NCBI RefSeq assembly: GCF_036541405.1
Contig: NZ_JAZHFS010000002.1
Location: forward strand, 1 to 64,000
Direction of reading: 5' to 3'
DNA length: 64,000 nucleotides
Origin: Clostridium_AD frigoriphilum
GTDB lineage: Bacteria; Bacillota; Clostridia; Clostridiales; Clostridiaceae
Positions 25,426 to 35,103 of this stretch are shown piece by piece. A model generated the notes under the pieces. The model had not been told where the DNA came from and did no database searches. It was given only the letters and a program-made list of their open reading frames with translations. The stretch's first letter is position 1. Each line of letters starts with the position of its first letter. Position numbers and translations under genes: made by a program.

Positions 25426-26682
25426 ATGAACATTAAAGAAAAGTATGAGATGTCTAAAAAAGAATATGAAAAATGGGGACTAGATGTAGATAAGATCTTA
25501 GAAGAACTGAGCAGGGTGAAAATATCAATTCATTGTTGGCAAGGAGATGATGTAACTGGTTTTGAAAAAACTCAGAATGCATTATCAGGTGGTATAGCTG
25601 CAACAGGTAATTATCCAGGGAAAGCTAGAAATGGAGAAGAATTAAGAAAAGATTTAGATAAAGCTCTAAGCTTAATTCCAGGAAAACATAAGGTTAATTT
25701 ACATGCTATATATGCTGAAACTGATGGAGAAGTAGTTGAAAGAGACCAGTTAAAACCAGAACATTTTAAAAGATGGGTAGATTGGGCAAAGAAAAACGGT
25801 TTAGGTCTTGATTTTAACCCAACAATATTTTCACATCCCAAAGCTGCAGATGGTTTAACTCTATCAAGTCCAGATAAAGAAATAAGAGACTTTTGGATAA
25901 GACATTGCAAGGCATCGAGATTAATAGGAGAATATTTTGGTAAGGAGCTTGGACAAACTTGTTTAACAAATATTTGGATTCCAGATGGATATAAAGATAT
26001 TCCAAGTGATAGAATGGGACCTAGAAAACGACTTAAAGATTCTTTAGATGAAATATTTACACAAAAAATAGATAAAAAATATAATCTTGATTGCGTTGAA
26101 TCAAAGGTATTTGGTCTTGGAGCAGAAGCTTATACTGTAGGTTCAAGTGAATTTTATATAAGTTATGCAGCAAGAAACAACATAATGTCATTAATGGATA
26201 CAGGACATTATCATCCAACAGAGGTTGTTTCAGATAAATTATCTGCAATGCTGTTATTTAATGATAAAGTTGCACTTCATGTAAGTAGACCAGTAAGATG
26301 GGATTCTGATCATGTTATACTATTTGATGATGAAATTAAAGAACTTTCTAAAGAAATTGTAAGAAATGATGCATTAGATAGAGTAATTATTGGACTTGAT
26401 TTCTTTGATGCTAGTATAAATAGAATAGCAGCATGGACAATAGGATCAAGAAACATGATAAAATCATTACTAAGTGCAATGCTAACACCTAATGAGAAGT
26501 TAAAAGATTTACAAGACCAAGGAAACTTTACTGAAAGATTAGCTTTAATGGAAGAGTTCAAAACTTACCCAATGGGTGATATCTGGAATTACTATTGTGA
26601 AAAGAATAATGTTCCAGTAGCAGAAAAATGGCTTGATGATGTTAAAGATTATGAAAAGACTGAATTAAGTAAAAGAAGTTAA
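25426..26682 (+). CDS. rhaA: L-rhamnose isomerase
   Basis: 418 residues, the family length. Converts L-rhamnose to L-rhamnulose with a divalent metal. Family signatures: VKISIHCWQGDDVTGFE, HAIYAETDGEVVERDQL, LDFNPTIFSHPKA, LTNIWIPDGYKDIPSDRMGP, SLMDTGHYHPTEVVSDKL, HVSRPVRWDSDHVILFDDE. Same operon as rhaB; a strong bidirectional hairpin follows. Confidence 0.96.
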   Translation: MNIKEKYEMSKKEYEKWGLDVDKILEELSRVKISIHCWQGDDVTGFEKTQNALSGGIAATGNYPGKARNGEELRKDLDKALSLIPGKHKVNLHAIYAETDGEVVERDQLKPEHFKRWVDWAKKNGLGLDFNPTIFSHPKAADGLTLSSPDKEIRDFWIRHCKASRLIGEYFGKELGQTCLTNIWIPDGYKDIPSDRMGPRKRLKDSLDEIFTQKIDKKYNLDCVESKVFGLGAEAYTVGSSEFYISYAARNNIMSLMDTGHYHPTEVVSDKLSAMLLFNDKVALHVSRPVRWDSDHVILFDDEIKELSKEIVRNDALDRVIIGLDFFDASINRIAAWTIGSRNMIKSLLSAMLTPNEKLKDLQDQGNFTERLALMEEFKTYPMGDIWNYYCEKNNVPVAEKWLDDVKDYEKTELSKRS

Positions 26683-26720
26683 TTGGATTAAGTATAAAAT
26701 ATAAATTATGAGTGAACTTA

Positions 26721-26750
26721 GAAAAGGGCCAGCAAATGCTGACCCTTTTC
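26721..26750. terminator. Bidirectional terminator after rhaA
   Basis: GAAAAGGGCCAGC and GCTGACCCTTTTC form a 13-bp stem (one wobble) around a 4-nt loop, between convergent rhaA and the enoate-reductase gene. Confidence 0.85.
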
Positions 26751-26764
26751 TAAATGTAATTTGT

Positions 26765-28762
26765 TTAAATGTTTCTTGATACTTCATATGCATCCCAGAT
26801 TGCGTACATAATATTCTGAACTTGTCTTGCGTCTCCTAGCAGATGAACCTCTGGTACTTTAAACTTTAGTTCATCGTATAAACTCTTTTGTGAGTTATAG
26901 CCAATTGCAACAATTGCGCAATCTGCTTTTATAGCTTCTTCTTTTTCGCCTGATTTTAGTATGAAGCCTTCATTAGTAGCACTTGCTACCATTGTATTAA
27001 ATTTAAGATCTATTTTCTTGAAATTAACTAAATCGCGAAGCATATCCTCATTTGCATGGCACAAAGGGCCACCTACTTTTAAGATGTCACTTTGCATTTC
27101 AACAATCGTAACTTTTTTGCCTTGATCTACTAACCATAAAGCAGCCTCGCAACCTACTAGCCCGCCACCAATAATTACTACATTATTACCAGCATCTTTT
27201 CTTCCGAGAAGAACATCTTCGGCGCTATAAACTTTACTCGAATTATCAATATTAAGAATTCTAGGAGTTGAACCAGTAGCAACAATTACAACATCAGATT
27301 TTAAATTAGTAATGATTTCTTTAGTAGCTTCTGTATTAAATTGTATATCTACTTCTAAATCTTTTAATTCATTTGTATACCATTTAGCAAGGGCTCTGTC
27401 ATCGTCCTTAAAATCTGGAACTCCTCCAGCTATAATATTTCCACCTAGTCTATCGCTTTTTTCAAGCAAAGTAACTTTATGCCCCCTTAGAGTACAGACT
27501 CTAGCTGCTTCACAACCAGCCACTCCGCCACCAATGATGACCACTTTTTTACTTTTTCTAGCAGAAGCTATGCCGTATTCATTTTCTCTTCCGCAAGCCG
27601 GGTTTACAGCGCAAGATACGGTGGCATAAGTAGCGAGCCTTCCCATACAACCTTCTTGGCATGATAAACAAGGTCTCACCTTATCAAATTTATCAGCCAT
27701 TATCTTATTAGGTATTTCAGCATCTGCAAGAAGAGGTCTTCCAAGCGCAATCATGTCTGTTTTTCCTTGTAGGATAGATTCACTTGCAAGTTCAGGGTCT
27801 TCCATTCTACCAGCAGTAATTACAGGAACTTTAAGTACTTTTTTTAGTATTTCATTGTACTCTAAATACATCCCTTTTTTCTGATACATTGGTGGATGAC
27901 TCCAATACCAAGAATCATAAGAACCTACATCTCCATTAAAAGCATCATAACCAGCTTCTTCAAGAATTTTAGCTGCCTCAATTCCTTCTTCTATATCTCT
28001 ACCTTTTTCCTCGAAATCTTCACCAGGAAGGCCACCTTGCCTCCAATCTTTAATAAAACTTTTAATGCTATAACGTAGTGAAACTGGATAATCCTGTCCA
28101 CATGCTTCTTTTATCGCTTGTACAACTTCTATAGCAAATCTTAGTCTATTTCTTAAACTTCCACCATACTCATCTGTTCTATTATTAAAAAATGAAATTG
28201 CAAATTGATCAAGTAAATAACCTTCATGTACGGCATGAATTTCAATACCGTCAAAACCAGCTTTTTTAGCTATAACAGCTGACTGCGCAAATTTTTTAAT
28301 ATAAGTTTTTATTTCTTCTATAGTTAAGGCTCTACAGGTAACTCCATCAAGCCATCTATGAGGAATCGGTGACGGTGCTACTGCGGTTTTGCCTACAATT
28401 GAAGGTATACTTACTCTTCCAAATCCAGCTGACAACTGCAAAAACATTTTTGCCCCATAAGCATGTACTCTTTCAGTCATAATTTTTCCTGTTTTAACAA
28501 AGTTCAAAGGATTAAGTGTTGGACAAGGCATTGATGGTAAAGCACACTTTTCAATGTCATTTTCAACCATAGTTACTCCGGTAATAATTAAACCGGTACC
28601 GCCTTTAGCCCTCTCAACGTAATACTCTACTCCACGTTCATTATAAGTTCCATCGGCGTCACATAACCCACCAGGACCCATTGGTGCCATAACAAATCTG
28701 TTTTTAATTTCTAATTTACCTATTTTCATTGGCTGAAAAAGAATTTCATACTTTTTTTTCAA
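26765..28762 (-). CDS. 2-Enoate reductase-like FAD/FMN iron-sulfur oxidoreductase
   Basis: About 665 residues from a TTG at 28762, which has a good ribosome binding site (TAGGGGG, 7-nt spacing); the reading frame continues upstream to an ATG at 28804 that lies inside the operator region. Old-yellow-enzyme barrel: RFVMAPMGPGG, GFDGIEIHAVHEGYLLDQF, GRPLLADAEIPNK; 4Fe-4S motif CLSCQEGCMGRL plus a later Cys; then two Rossmann folds (KKVVIIGGGVAGCEAARVC; NVVIIGGGLVGCEAAL). Length and order match clostridial 2-enoate reductases (FldZ/Enr) and the bile-acid BaiCD/BaiH family. A cinnamate-type substrate is possible. The divergent TetR gene probably represses it. Confidence 0.85.
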   Translation of the reverse strand: MKKKYEILFQPMKIGKLEIKNRFVMAPMGPGGLCDADGTYNERGVEYYVERAKGGTGLIITGVTMVENDIEKCALPSMPCPTLNPLNFVKTGKIMTERVHAYGAKMFLQLSAGFGRVSIPSIVGKTAVAPSPIPHRWLDGVTCRALTIEEIKTYIKKFAQSAVIAKKAGFDGIEIHAVHEGYLLDQFAISFFNNRTDEYGGSLRNRLRFAIEVVQAIKEACGQDYPVSLRYSIKSFIKDWRQGGLPGEDFEEKGRDIEEGIEAAKILEEAGYDAFNGDVGSYDSWYWSHPPMYQKKGMYLEYNEILKKVLKVPVITAGRMEDPELASESILQGKTDMIALGRPLLADAEIPNKIMADKFDKVRPCLSCQEGCMGRLATYATVSCAVNPACGRENEYGIASARKSKKVVIIGGGVAGCEAARVCTLRGHKVTLLEKSDRLGGNIIAGGVPDFKDDDRALAKWYTNELKDLEVDIQFNTEATKEIITNLKSDVVIVATGSTPRILNIDNSSKVYSAEDVLLGRKDAGNNVVIIGGGLVGCEAALWLVDQGKKVTIVEMQSDILKVGGPLCHANEDMLRDLVNFKKIDLKFNTMVASATNEGFILKSGEKEEAIKADCAIVAIGYNSQKSLYDELKFKVPEVHLLGDARQVQNIMYAIWDAYEVSRNI

Positions 28763-28797
28763 AATAATACCCCCTATGAAATAAAGTCTAGTGAATT

Positions 28798-28857
28798 TAT
28801 TCAACGAACAAACTCACTGAATAGGTTCATTATATAAATATGTTATATTTATGTCAA
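28798..28857 (-). promoter_or_regulatory. Enoate reductase promoter with operator dyad
   Basis: On the minus strand TTGACA (28857-28852), 17 bp, TATAAT (28834-28829) is a perfect consensus promoter. Around the expected start lies a dyad TATTCA (28798-28803) / TGAATA (28818-28823) with a 14-nt spacer, well placed for repression by the divergent TetR protein. Confidence 0.75.
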
Positions 28858-28889
28858 TACAATTATAAAACTTAAACTTATAAACAAAG

Positions 28890-28917
28890 TTGACAAACCA
28901 TATTAATAACCTATAAT
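28890..28917 (+). promoter_or_regulatory. tetR promoter
   Basis: TTGACA (28890-28895), 16 bp, TATAAT (28912-28917), followed 36 bp later by the TetR-family start codon. Confidence 0.8.
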
Positions 28918-28952
28918 TTACTTAGAAAAAGATTATAGTTAGGAGATTTATT

Positions 28953-29567
28953 ATGGATGAAGAAAAGTTAAACAACAGACAACTACAAGCACTTAACACT
29001 AAAAACAAAATATATAAAAGTGCAATTGACCTTATGGACAAGAAAGGTTATAAAAATATTAAAATACAAGATATATGTAAAAAAGCCGGAGTTTCTGTAG
29101 GTTCTTTTTATAATTGTTTTGAATCTAAAAATGAAATTCTTATAGAAATATATAAGCGGGCAGATGAATATTTTATTAAGGAAGTTGCCAATAATATATA
29201 TTGCGATAACGCTACAAATGAAATTATTAAGTATTTTGATTATTATGCAAAGTATAATGTTCAAGTTGGAATTGACACAATGAAATTATTGTATAACTCA
29301 AATAATAAGTTATTTATAACTAAAGGTAGGGATATGCAAAATCTACTGAATATTATTATAGAAAGAGGGCAAGAAAAAAATGAGCTTAGTAATGAGATGT
29401 CTAAAGAAAGTATTACTGAATATTTATTTATAGCTGCGAGAGGGGTTGTATATAATTGGTGTCTTTATGATGGAAAATTTGACCTTTTAGAAGCAATGAA
29501 TGAATATATGAAGCGTTTTATAATTATATTTAAATATGAAAATAGTATTAAACAAAAGAATAGCTAA
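28953..29567 (+). CDS. TetR/AcrR family regulator
   Basis: 204 residues. N-terminal helix-turn-helix: KNKIYKSAIDLMDKKGYKNI, IQDICKKAGVSVGSFYNCFESK, followed by a helical ligand domain with RGVVYNWCLYDGKFDLLEAM. It is divergent from the enoate reductase and likely responds to that enzyme's substrate. Ribosome binding site TAGGAGAT. Its TAA stop lies inside the following terminator stem. Confidence 0.9.
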   Translation: MDEEKLNNRQLQALNTKNKIYKSAIDLMDKKGYKNIKIQDICKKAGVSVGSFYNCFESKNEILIEIYKRADEYFIKEVANNIYCDNATNEIIKYFDYYAKYNVQVGIDTMKLLYNSNNKLFITKGRDMQNLLNIIIERGQEKNELSNEMSKESITEYLFIAARGVVYNWCLYDGKFDLLEAMNEYMKRFIIIFKYENSIKQKNS

Positions 29568-29599
29568 TAGGTAGTTATTTTAAACTACCTATTAGCTAT
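29560..29599. terminator. Terminator between tetR and GH105 genes
   Basis: A 17-bp perfect stem: ATAGCTAATAGGTAGTT (29560-29576) pairs with 29583-29599 over a 6-nt loop. It sits between convergent genes and includes the tetR stop codon. Confidence 0.8.
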
Positions 29600-29650
29600 C
29601 AACAACACTCTATTTAATTATTTGCAGAATTATTGTTTATTAATTATGGT

Positions 29651-30772
29651 TTATAGATGGTTAAGTGCTTCCACAAGAGCCATTATAGTTAATGATTGTC
29701 CATAAGCCATTGGAGCTATAATTATATTCTTATAATGATCTACATTATATCCCATGCCAGTTCCACCGGATACTTTTAATACAGTACCATCTTTTTCTAT
29801 GTTGTTACATAATGCTTTTATTGTTTTCTCAGCATATGGTTTAAATGAGTCATCAAGTATTCCTAGGCGTATTCCAGTTAAAATACCAGTAACTATAGCT
29901 GCAGAGCCAGAAACTTCCTCATAACTAGTAACATCGTCTATAACTGTATGCCATAAACCGGACTTTGCTTGATATTTAACTAAGGTATTTACTTGAGCTT
30001 TAAAAGTATCAAGTAAAAATTTCTTGATCCCTGGATTCATTGTGCCTTCAAATGCCTCGATATAGTCTAAAATTCCAAAAGTAAACCATGAATTACCTCT
30101 GCACCAAAAAACTTCACCAAAATTACTGTTTTCATTAAAACTCCAACCGTGATAGAATAGACCAGATTTTTTATCATATAAATATTTTATATGAACAAGC
30201 ATTTGATTAATTGATTCATCAACCCAATCCTTCCTGTTATATTTTTGCCCCATTTTATTTAAAAATAAGACGGTCATAAATATGGTATCTATCCACATCT
30301 CACTTTCATTTAACCTTACTGCTTGCCTATCACCATTTGCACTAGTTACATGTTGGAAAGCACCTTCTTTAGTTCTTGGAAGGCAATTTATGAGCCAGTC
30401 AGCCCATGTTAAGCAAAGGTTTTCATATTCGGGATTATTAATAACTTCGCATAGATTTACAAGGGTTAGCAATGGTGCCGTAGTATTGATGTTTTTAGAA
30501 GGTAATCCTATTTCTATATTAGTTTTATACCAATTAGTTAAAAAGTCTAAATACTTATCACTCTTGTCGTGTTTATCTAATTTTAATAAACCATATAGAC
30601 CTACACCTTGTGGCCAATCCCATTCTTGAATACCAAAATCTCTAGGAAATAAACCTATTGATTCGCCGCCTTCTTTAGGTAACTTTTTTTCAACGGTTGG
30701 ACTATCTAGGTTAATTAGTTTATTAACAACTAGATCCAGTTTAATACGTATTTCTTTTTCTGTTAATTTCAT
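29651..30772 (-). CDS. GH105 unsaturated rhamnogalacturonyl hydrolase
   Basis: 373 residues, intracellular (no signal peptide), the YteR/YesR family length. Motifs FGIQEWDWPQGVGLYGLL, GAFQHVTSANGDRQAVRLNE, EMWIDTIFMTVLFLNKMG (Asp162 aligns with the family catalytic acid), GEVFWCRGNSWFTFGILDY, YEEVSGSAAIVTGILTGIR. These enzymes release the unsaturated galacturonic acid from rhamnogalacturonan disaccharides, freeing rhamnose. It is divergent from a GPH symporter, with operator-like repeats between, and close to the rhamnose genes, so it links pectin side-products to rhamnose catabolism. Confidence 0.9.
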   Translation of the reverse strand: MKLTEKEIRIKLDLVVNKLINLDSPTVEKKLPKEGGESIGLFPRDFGIQEWDWPQGVGLYGLLKLDKHDKSDKYLDFLTNWYKTNIEIGLPSKNINTTAPLLTLVNLCEVINNPEYENLCLTWADWLINCLPRTKEGAFQHVTSANGDRQAVRLNESEMWIDTIFMTVLFLNKMGQKYNRKDWVDESINQMLVHIKYLYDKKSGLFYHGWSFNENSNFGEVFWCRGNSWFTFGILDYIEAFEGTMNPGIKKFLLDTFKAQVNTLVKYQAKSGLWHTVIDDVTSYEEVSGSAAIVTGILTGIRLGILDDSFKPYAEKTIKALCNNIEKDGTVLKVSGGTGMGYNVDHYKNIIIAPMAYGQSLTIMALVEALNHL

Positions 30773-30857
30773 AATACCACCTCACTATATTATAGTTTAT
30801 AATTAATTTTACGCTATATACAAATTATACATTACTAAAGACAATAAATATACACAT

Positions 30858-30881
30858 AAACAAAACAAAACAAAGAAAACA
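30858..30881. promoter_or_regulatory. A/C-rich tandem tract ahead of GH105
   Basis: Repeats of ACAAA (AAACAAAACAAAAC and continuing) lie about 90 bp upstream of the GH105 start. A longer tract of the same kind lies ahead of rhaD (45187-45235). Tandem TTTGTTT-type repeats are typical of DeoR-family operators. The rest of the 30773-31129 gap is AT-rich with the repeats at 31060-31094. Confidence 0.4.
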
Positions 30882-31059
30882 TAAAATATAGTGATTTAGG
30901 TGCATAGTATAGTTATTAGTGGCTGATAAAGAATGGATAACAGACTTTGGCAGTTAACATAGGTACAAACAAACAAGATACCAACACTTACAAATATAAC
31001 ACACATAAAATATGTTGACTTTATGTTGCATGTGGAGTAATATCAATATAAAAGTTTGA

Positions 31060-31094
31060 GTAAACGTTAACGTTAATTTACGTAAACGTTAACG
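31060..31094 (+). promoter_or_regulatory. LacI/cre-type direct repeats ahead of the GPH symporter
   Basis: GTAAACGTTAACG occurs at 31060-31072 and 31082-31094, 22 bp apart (two helical turns). Each contains the AACGTT core of LacI-family/CcpA operators, and TTAACGTTAA (31067-31076) overlaps the first. No LacI-type gene other than araR is in the window, so CcpA or a distant regulator is likely. Confidence 0.6.
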
Positions 31095-31129
31095 GTTAAA
31101 TACAAAAGATATATCAGGAGGGGAAAAAT

Positions 31130-32677
31130 ATGAGTAAAAAAGACGGGAAAATAAGATTTATAAATTATTTTTCATATGGAATGAATGATTTTATAGGAGC
31201 GGGGGCATTTGCTTTAACATCTGCATGGTTATTATATTTTTATACTACATTTTGTGGCTTATCGCCAATTCAAGCTGCCTCAATATTTGCATTGGCTCGC
31301 GTTGTCGATGCGGTAGCAAGTCCTACAATGGGATTTATAACAGACAATTTCCATAAGACTAAATTAGGAAGGAGGTTTGGAAGACGGAAATTCTTCTTGT
31401 TACTTGCAATACCTCTCGTAGGAGTTTACACAACTATTTGGATTAGTGGATTCACTTATTTTTACTATCTTGCAACTTATATAGCATTTGAGTTAGTGTA
31501 TACTATGATACTTATACCATATGATACGCTAGCTGCAGAAATGACATCAGATTTTAAAGTAAGGGCTAAACTTACTAGTGCAAGAATGTACATAGCTCAG
31601 TTTTCTGCATTCTTAGCAGCATTTATACCAGGAAGACTTATAAATTTATTAGGAAAAGAATCACCTAAGTCATTCTTGTATGCAGCTATGATTTTTACTG
31701 TAATATTTGTTATTGTATTAATCCTTGTCTACCTATTTACATGGGAAAGACCACTTGCAGAGATAGAGGCTGCAGAGGCGAGTGAGGTTAAAGAAAAATT
31801 AACATTTATGCAAAATGTACAAAAGATATATGTAGATTTGGTAACAACACTTAGAATTAGAACTTTCAGAGCCCATTTGGGTATGTATATTGGGGGGTAC
31901 TTAGCACAAGACACATTTAATGCAGTATTCACTTATTTTGTAGTTTTTGCATTATTTCAAAATGTTATAATGGCATCAAATTTAATTGCAGTAATGTATA
32001 TATTCCAAATAGCAGGTGTTGGTATAGCAACATATTTAACACTTAAATTAAATCCAGGAGCTGCATTTAGAGTAGTATCTTCAATTTTTATAATAAGCAT
32101 TATAGGATATTTGATTGTGTACAAGACTATTCCAACAAGTATTATAGCTTTATATGCTGTATCTTGTATTGCTGGACTAGGACGTGGTGGAATAAATTTT
32201 GTGCCTTGGAATAACTATACTTTTGTTCCGGATGTAGACGAAATAGTATCTGGGGATAGACGTGAGGGAGTTTTTGCAGGATTTATGTGTTTCCTTAGAA
32301 AAGCTTCTCAGGCACTTGCTATTTTTTTAGTAGGAGTTGCATTAGAAGAGGCACACTTTGTATCTGGAGTAAAAACGCAGCCACAAGAAGCTTTAAATAT
32401 AATGGTGGTTATATTAATAGCAGCACCTATTATATTCCTTATTATAGGTATTATAGCATCATTTAAATTTACAGTAACAAGGGAATCTCATGATATATTA
32501 AAGAAAGAAGTAAAAAGATTAAAGACGGGCGGATCAAAGGCTGATGTTGATGATGAAACTCGCAAAACTGTAGAAGAATTAACAGGATGGGATTATGAGA
32601 AGCTATGGGGAAATAATCCTGTAGGATATAAGAATTGGAAAAAATGTAAAGCTAAAGATAAACAAGCAAGTATGTAA
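31130..32677 (+). CDS. GPH family glycoside/uronide:cation symporter
   Basis: 515 residues with twelve membrane segments and GPH signatures: YGMNDFIGAGAFALTSAWLLY, ARVVDAVASPTMGFITDN, KLGRRFGRRKFFLLLAIPL, IPYDTLAAEMTSDFKVRAKL, and the mid-loop GGINFVPWNNYTFVPDVDEI. A long charged C-terminal tail follows. Divergent to GH105, so import of unsaturated galacturonyl-rhamnose (as for RhiT-like partners of RhiN) is the best guess. Ribosome binding site TCAGGAGGGG. Confidence 0.85.
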   Translation: MSKKDGKIRFINYFSYGMNDFIGAGAFALTSAWLLYFYTTFCGLSPIQAASIFALARVVDAVASPTMGFITDNFHKTKLGRRFGRRKFFLLLAIPLVGVYTTIWISGFTYFYYLATYIAFELVYTMILIPYDTLAAEMTSDFKVRAKLTSARMYIAQFSAFLAAFIPGRLINLLGKESPKSFLYAAMIFTVIFVIVLILVYLFTWERPLAEIEAAEASEVKEKLTFMQNVQKIYVDLVTTLRIRTFRAHLGMYIGGYLAQDTFNAVFTYFVVFALFQNVIMASNLIAVMYIFQIAGVGIATYLTLKLNPGAAFRVVSSIFIISIIGYLIVYKTIPTSIIALYAVSCIAGLGRGGINFVPWNNYTFVPDVDEIVSGDRREGVFAGFMCFLRKASQALAIFLVGVALEEAHFVSGVKTQPQEALNIMVVILIAAPIIFLIIGIIASFKFTVTRESHDILKKEVKRLKTGGSKADVDDETRKTVEELTGWDYEKLWGNNPVGYKNWKKCKAKDKQASM

Positions 32678-32725
32678 TAAATTAGTATTTATTGATAAAT
32701 AGTTAGTATGTTAGTATATAAAAAG

Positions 32726-32770
32726 AGCTACCTTAAATTAGGAAAAATTTCTAAAAGGGTAGTTTTTTTT
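32726..32770 (+). terminator. Terminator after the GPH gene
   Basis: CTACC...TTAG pairs imperfectly with CTAAAAGGGTAG, followed by eight T residues (32763-32770). Confidence 0.75.
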
Positions 32771-32910
32771 ATAATATTCATTAAAATTAAAGGAAAAATT
32801 TAAAGGTGAAAGACTAATATTGATGTTGTATATTAATGCTATACAAGTTTTAGGAAAACAACAAGTATGATTTACAGATAATAAAATTTATTTAGGGAGT
32901 GGATTAGGTT

Positions 32911-33747
32911 ATGAGAATTGGAATTCGCGGACATGATATAGGACAATACAAATTAGAGGAATTAGCAGAAATATTGGAAGGTAAAAATCTTAAAAGTATT
33001 CAATTTGTACCTAAAAAAATAATAACTGAATTTAAAATTATGAGTGGAAGCATGACACCAGGAATGGCTGAGCATATTAAGCAAATACTTACAAAACATA
33101 ATTTGAATATAAGTATACTCGGATGTTATATAAATTTAGCAAATCCAGATGATAATGAACTTAATGAACTATTAGAGAATTTCAAAGAACATATACGTTT
33201 TGCAAAATATTTAGGATGTAATATAGTTGGGACAGAAACAGGAGCACTTAATAGAGAGTATGTTTATACAAAAGATAACAATACAGAAGAGGCATTTAAG
33301 AGGTCTCTAAGTTCAATAAAAATACTTGTAAAAGAAGCAGAAAAGTTTGGAGTTGTAGTTGGAGTTGAGGGAGTCACAAAACATGTGATGAACACACCGG
33401 AAAGGCTAAAGAGAGCAATAGATTGTGTTAATTCTAATAACCTACAAATTATATTTGATCCTATTAATTTTATAGATGAGACAAATTTCGATAAACAAGA
33501 TGAGATAATAAAGAAATCATTCGAATTATTTGGTGATAAAATAGCAATCATCCATGCTAAAGATTTTGTATACGATGATGGAAAAGTAAAACAAGTCTCG
33601 ATTGGTAGTGGAAAATTTAACTATCCATTATTATTATCTTTAATAAAAGAAAGAAAGCCATACATTGATATAATACTTGAGGACACAGTTCCAACAGATT
33701 TAGATTCGAGTATTAAATATATAGAGGAATTATATAAAAAAATATGA
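32911..33747 (+). CDS. Sugar phosphate isomerase/epimerase-like TIM barrel
   Basis: 278 residues of the xylose-isomerase-like TIM-barrel (AP endonuclease 2) family: EHIRFAKYLGCNIVGTETGA, VGVEGVTKHVMNTPERLK, LQIIFDPINFIDETN (metal-binding Asp), KIAIIHAKDFVYDDGK (His), VSIGSGKFNYPLLLS. Substrate is unknown; such proteins isomerise or epimerise sugars, including uronate derivatives, which would fit the pectin-related context. Own promoter region; ribosome binding site weak (AGGGAGTGG). Confidence 0.8.
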   Translation: MRIGIRGHDIGQYKLEELAEILEGKNLKSIQFVPKKIITEFKIMSGSMTPGMAEHIKQILTKHNLNISILGCYINLANPDDNELNELLENFKEHIRFAKYLGCNIVGTETGALNREYVYTKDNNTEEAFKRSLSSIKILVKEAEKFGVVVGVEGVTKHVMNTPERLKRAIDCVNSNNLQIIFDPINFIDETNFDKQDEIIKKSFELFGDKIAIIHAKDFVYDDGKVKQVSIGSGKFNYPLLLSLIKERKPYIDIILEDTVPTDLDSSIKYIEELYKKI

Positions 33748-33859
33748 GTGTAATTAACATTTATGTTATAATATAAACTAATAATTCAAACTATTTAAGT
33801 TAGACATGAATTAGTGGGGTTATTAATATATTTTATTATATAATAAAAGGAGACCTAAA

Positions 33860-35050
33860 ATGATATCGAGTAAGATGAAAGATTTAGTTGCTAACAGTTC
33901 TATAATAAGAGCTATGTTTGAGGAAGGTAAAAGATTATCTGATATTTATGGTGAAGAAAATGTTTTTGACTATAGCTTAGGTAATCCAAATGCTCTTCCA
34001 CCTGAAAATATTAAAGTTGAAATTAATAAAATATTAAATGAAATAGCGCCTAAACTTGTCCACGGTTATATGAATAATTCTGGATATGAAGATGTTAGAG
34101 GAAAAATTGCTGAATTTTTAAATAAAAAGCACAATATAGATATTTCATACAATAATATAGTTATGACTTGTGGGGCAGCCGGAGGATTAAATATTTTATT
34201 GAAAACATTACTTAATCCAGAAGATGAAGTTATTGTTTTTGCACCATTTTTTGGTGAATACAGAAACTATGTAAATAATTTTGATGGTAAACTTGTTGTC
34301 GTTTCTACAGATATTGATACTTTTGAACCTAATATGGAGAGTTTAAAAGATAAAATAAATAGTAAAACAAAAGCAATTATTATAAACTCACCCAATAATC
34401 CAACGGGTGTCGTATACTGCGAAAAGGTTATACAAGACTTATCAGATTTAATGAATCAAAAACAGGATGAGTTAGGTACAAGCATATATCTTATATCCGA
34501 TGAGCCTTATAGAGAAATAGTTTATGATAATGTTGTTGTTCCATATATTTTGAAATATTATACAAATTCATTTATTGGATATTCCTACAGTAAATCATTA
34601 TCACTGCCTGGGGAAAGAATAGGCTACGTAGTTGCAAATACAAAGATGGACTGTTTTGATGATATAATGATATCTCTTAATGTTGCAAATAGAATTCTAG
34701 GATTTGTAAATGCGCCATCACTTTTCCAGAGAGTTATTGCAAATTGCCTTGAGGCCGAAGTTGATGTTAATATATACCAAAAAAATAGAGATTTATTATA
34801 TAACTATCTTACAAAAATAGGATTTAAATGCGTAAAACCACAAGGAGCATTTTATTTATTTATTAGGACACCAATAAAGGATGATAAAAAGTTCTGCGAG
34901 GATGCAAAAGAATTCAACCTATTATTAGTAGCGGGATCTGCTTTTGAATGTTCAGGGCATGCAAGGTTATCATACTGTATTGATTATGAGAAAATAAAAA
35001 ATTCATTACCAGCTTTTGAAAAACTAGCAAAATCATACAATCTTAAATAG
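33860..35050 (+). CDS. Pyridoxal-phosphate aminotransferase (class I/II)
   Basis: 396 residues, fold-type I. VFDYSLGNPNALPP at the N-terminus, IVMTCGAAGGLNILLKTLL, NSPNNPTGVVY, LISDEPYREIVYD (Asp to pyridine N) and the Schiff-base lysine in SYSKSLSLPGERIGYV. Closest in style to aspartate/aromatic aminotransferases of clostridia; the amino acid is not determinable. It has a good ribosome binding site (AAAAGGAG) and a strong terminator, so it is probably monocistronic. Confidence 0.9.
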   Translation: MISSKMKDLVANSSIIRAMFEEGKRLSDIYGEENVFDYSLGNPNALPPENIKVEINKILNEIAPKLVHGYMNNSGYEDVRGKIAEFLNKKHNIDISYNNIVMTCGAAGGLNILLKTLLNPEDEVIVFAPFFGEYRNYVNNFDGKLVVVSTDIDTFEPNMESLKDKINSKTKAIIINSPNNPTGVVYCEKVIQDLSDLMNQKQDELGTSIYLISDEPYREIVYDNVVVPYILKYYTNSFIGYSYSKSLSLPGERIGYVVANTKMDCFDDIMISLNVANRILGFVNAPSLFQRVIANCLEAEVDVNIYQKNRDLLYNYLTKIGFKCVKPQGAFYLFIRTPIKDDKKFCEDAKEFNLLLVAGSAFECSGHARLSYCIDYEKIKNSLPAFEKLAKSYNLK

Positions 35051-35103
35051 TATAATTTTAAAATTATTGTTTTTATTTTTAAATTATATATAATAAGAAA
35101 TAG

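Noticed and set aside
28763..28804. ATG 28804 as start of the enoate reductase
   Set aside because: It lies in the operator dyad close to the expected transcription start; TTG 28762 has TAGGGGG at proper distance and gives the family N-terminus.
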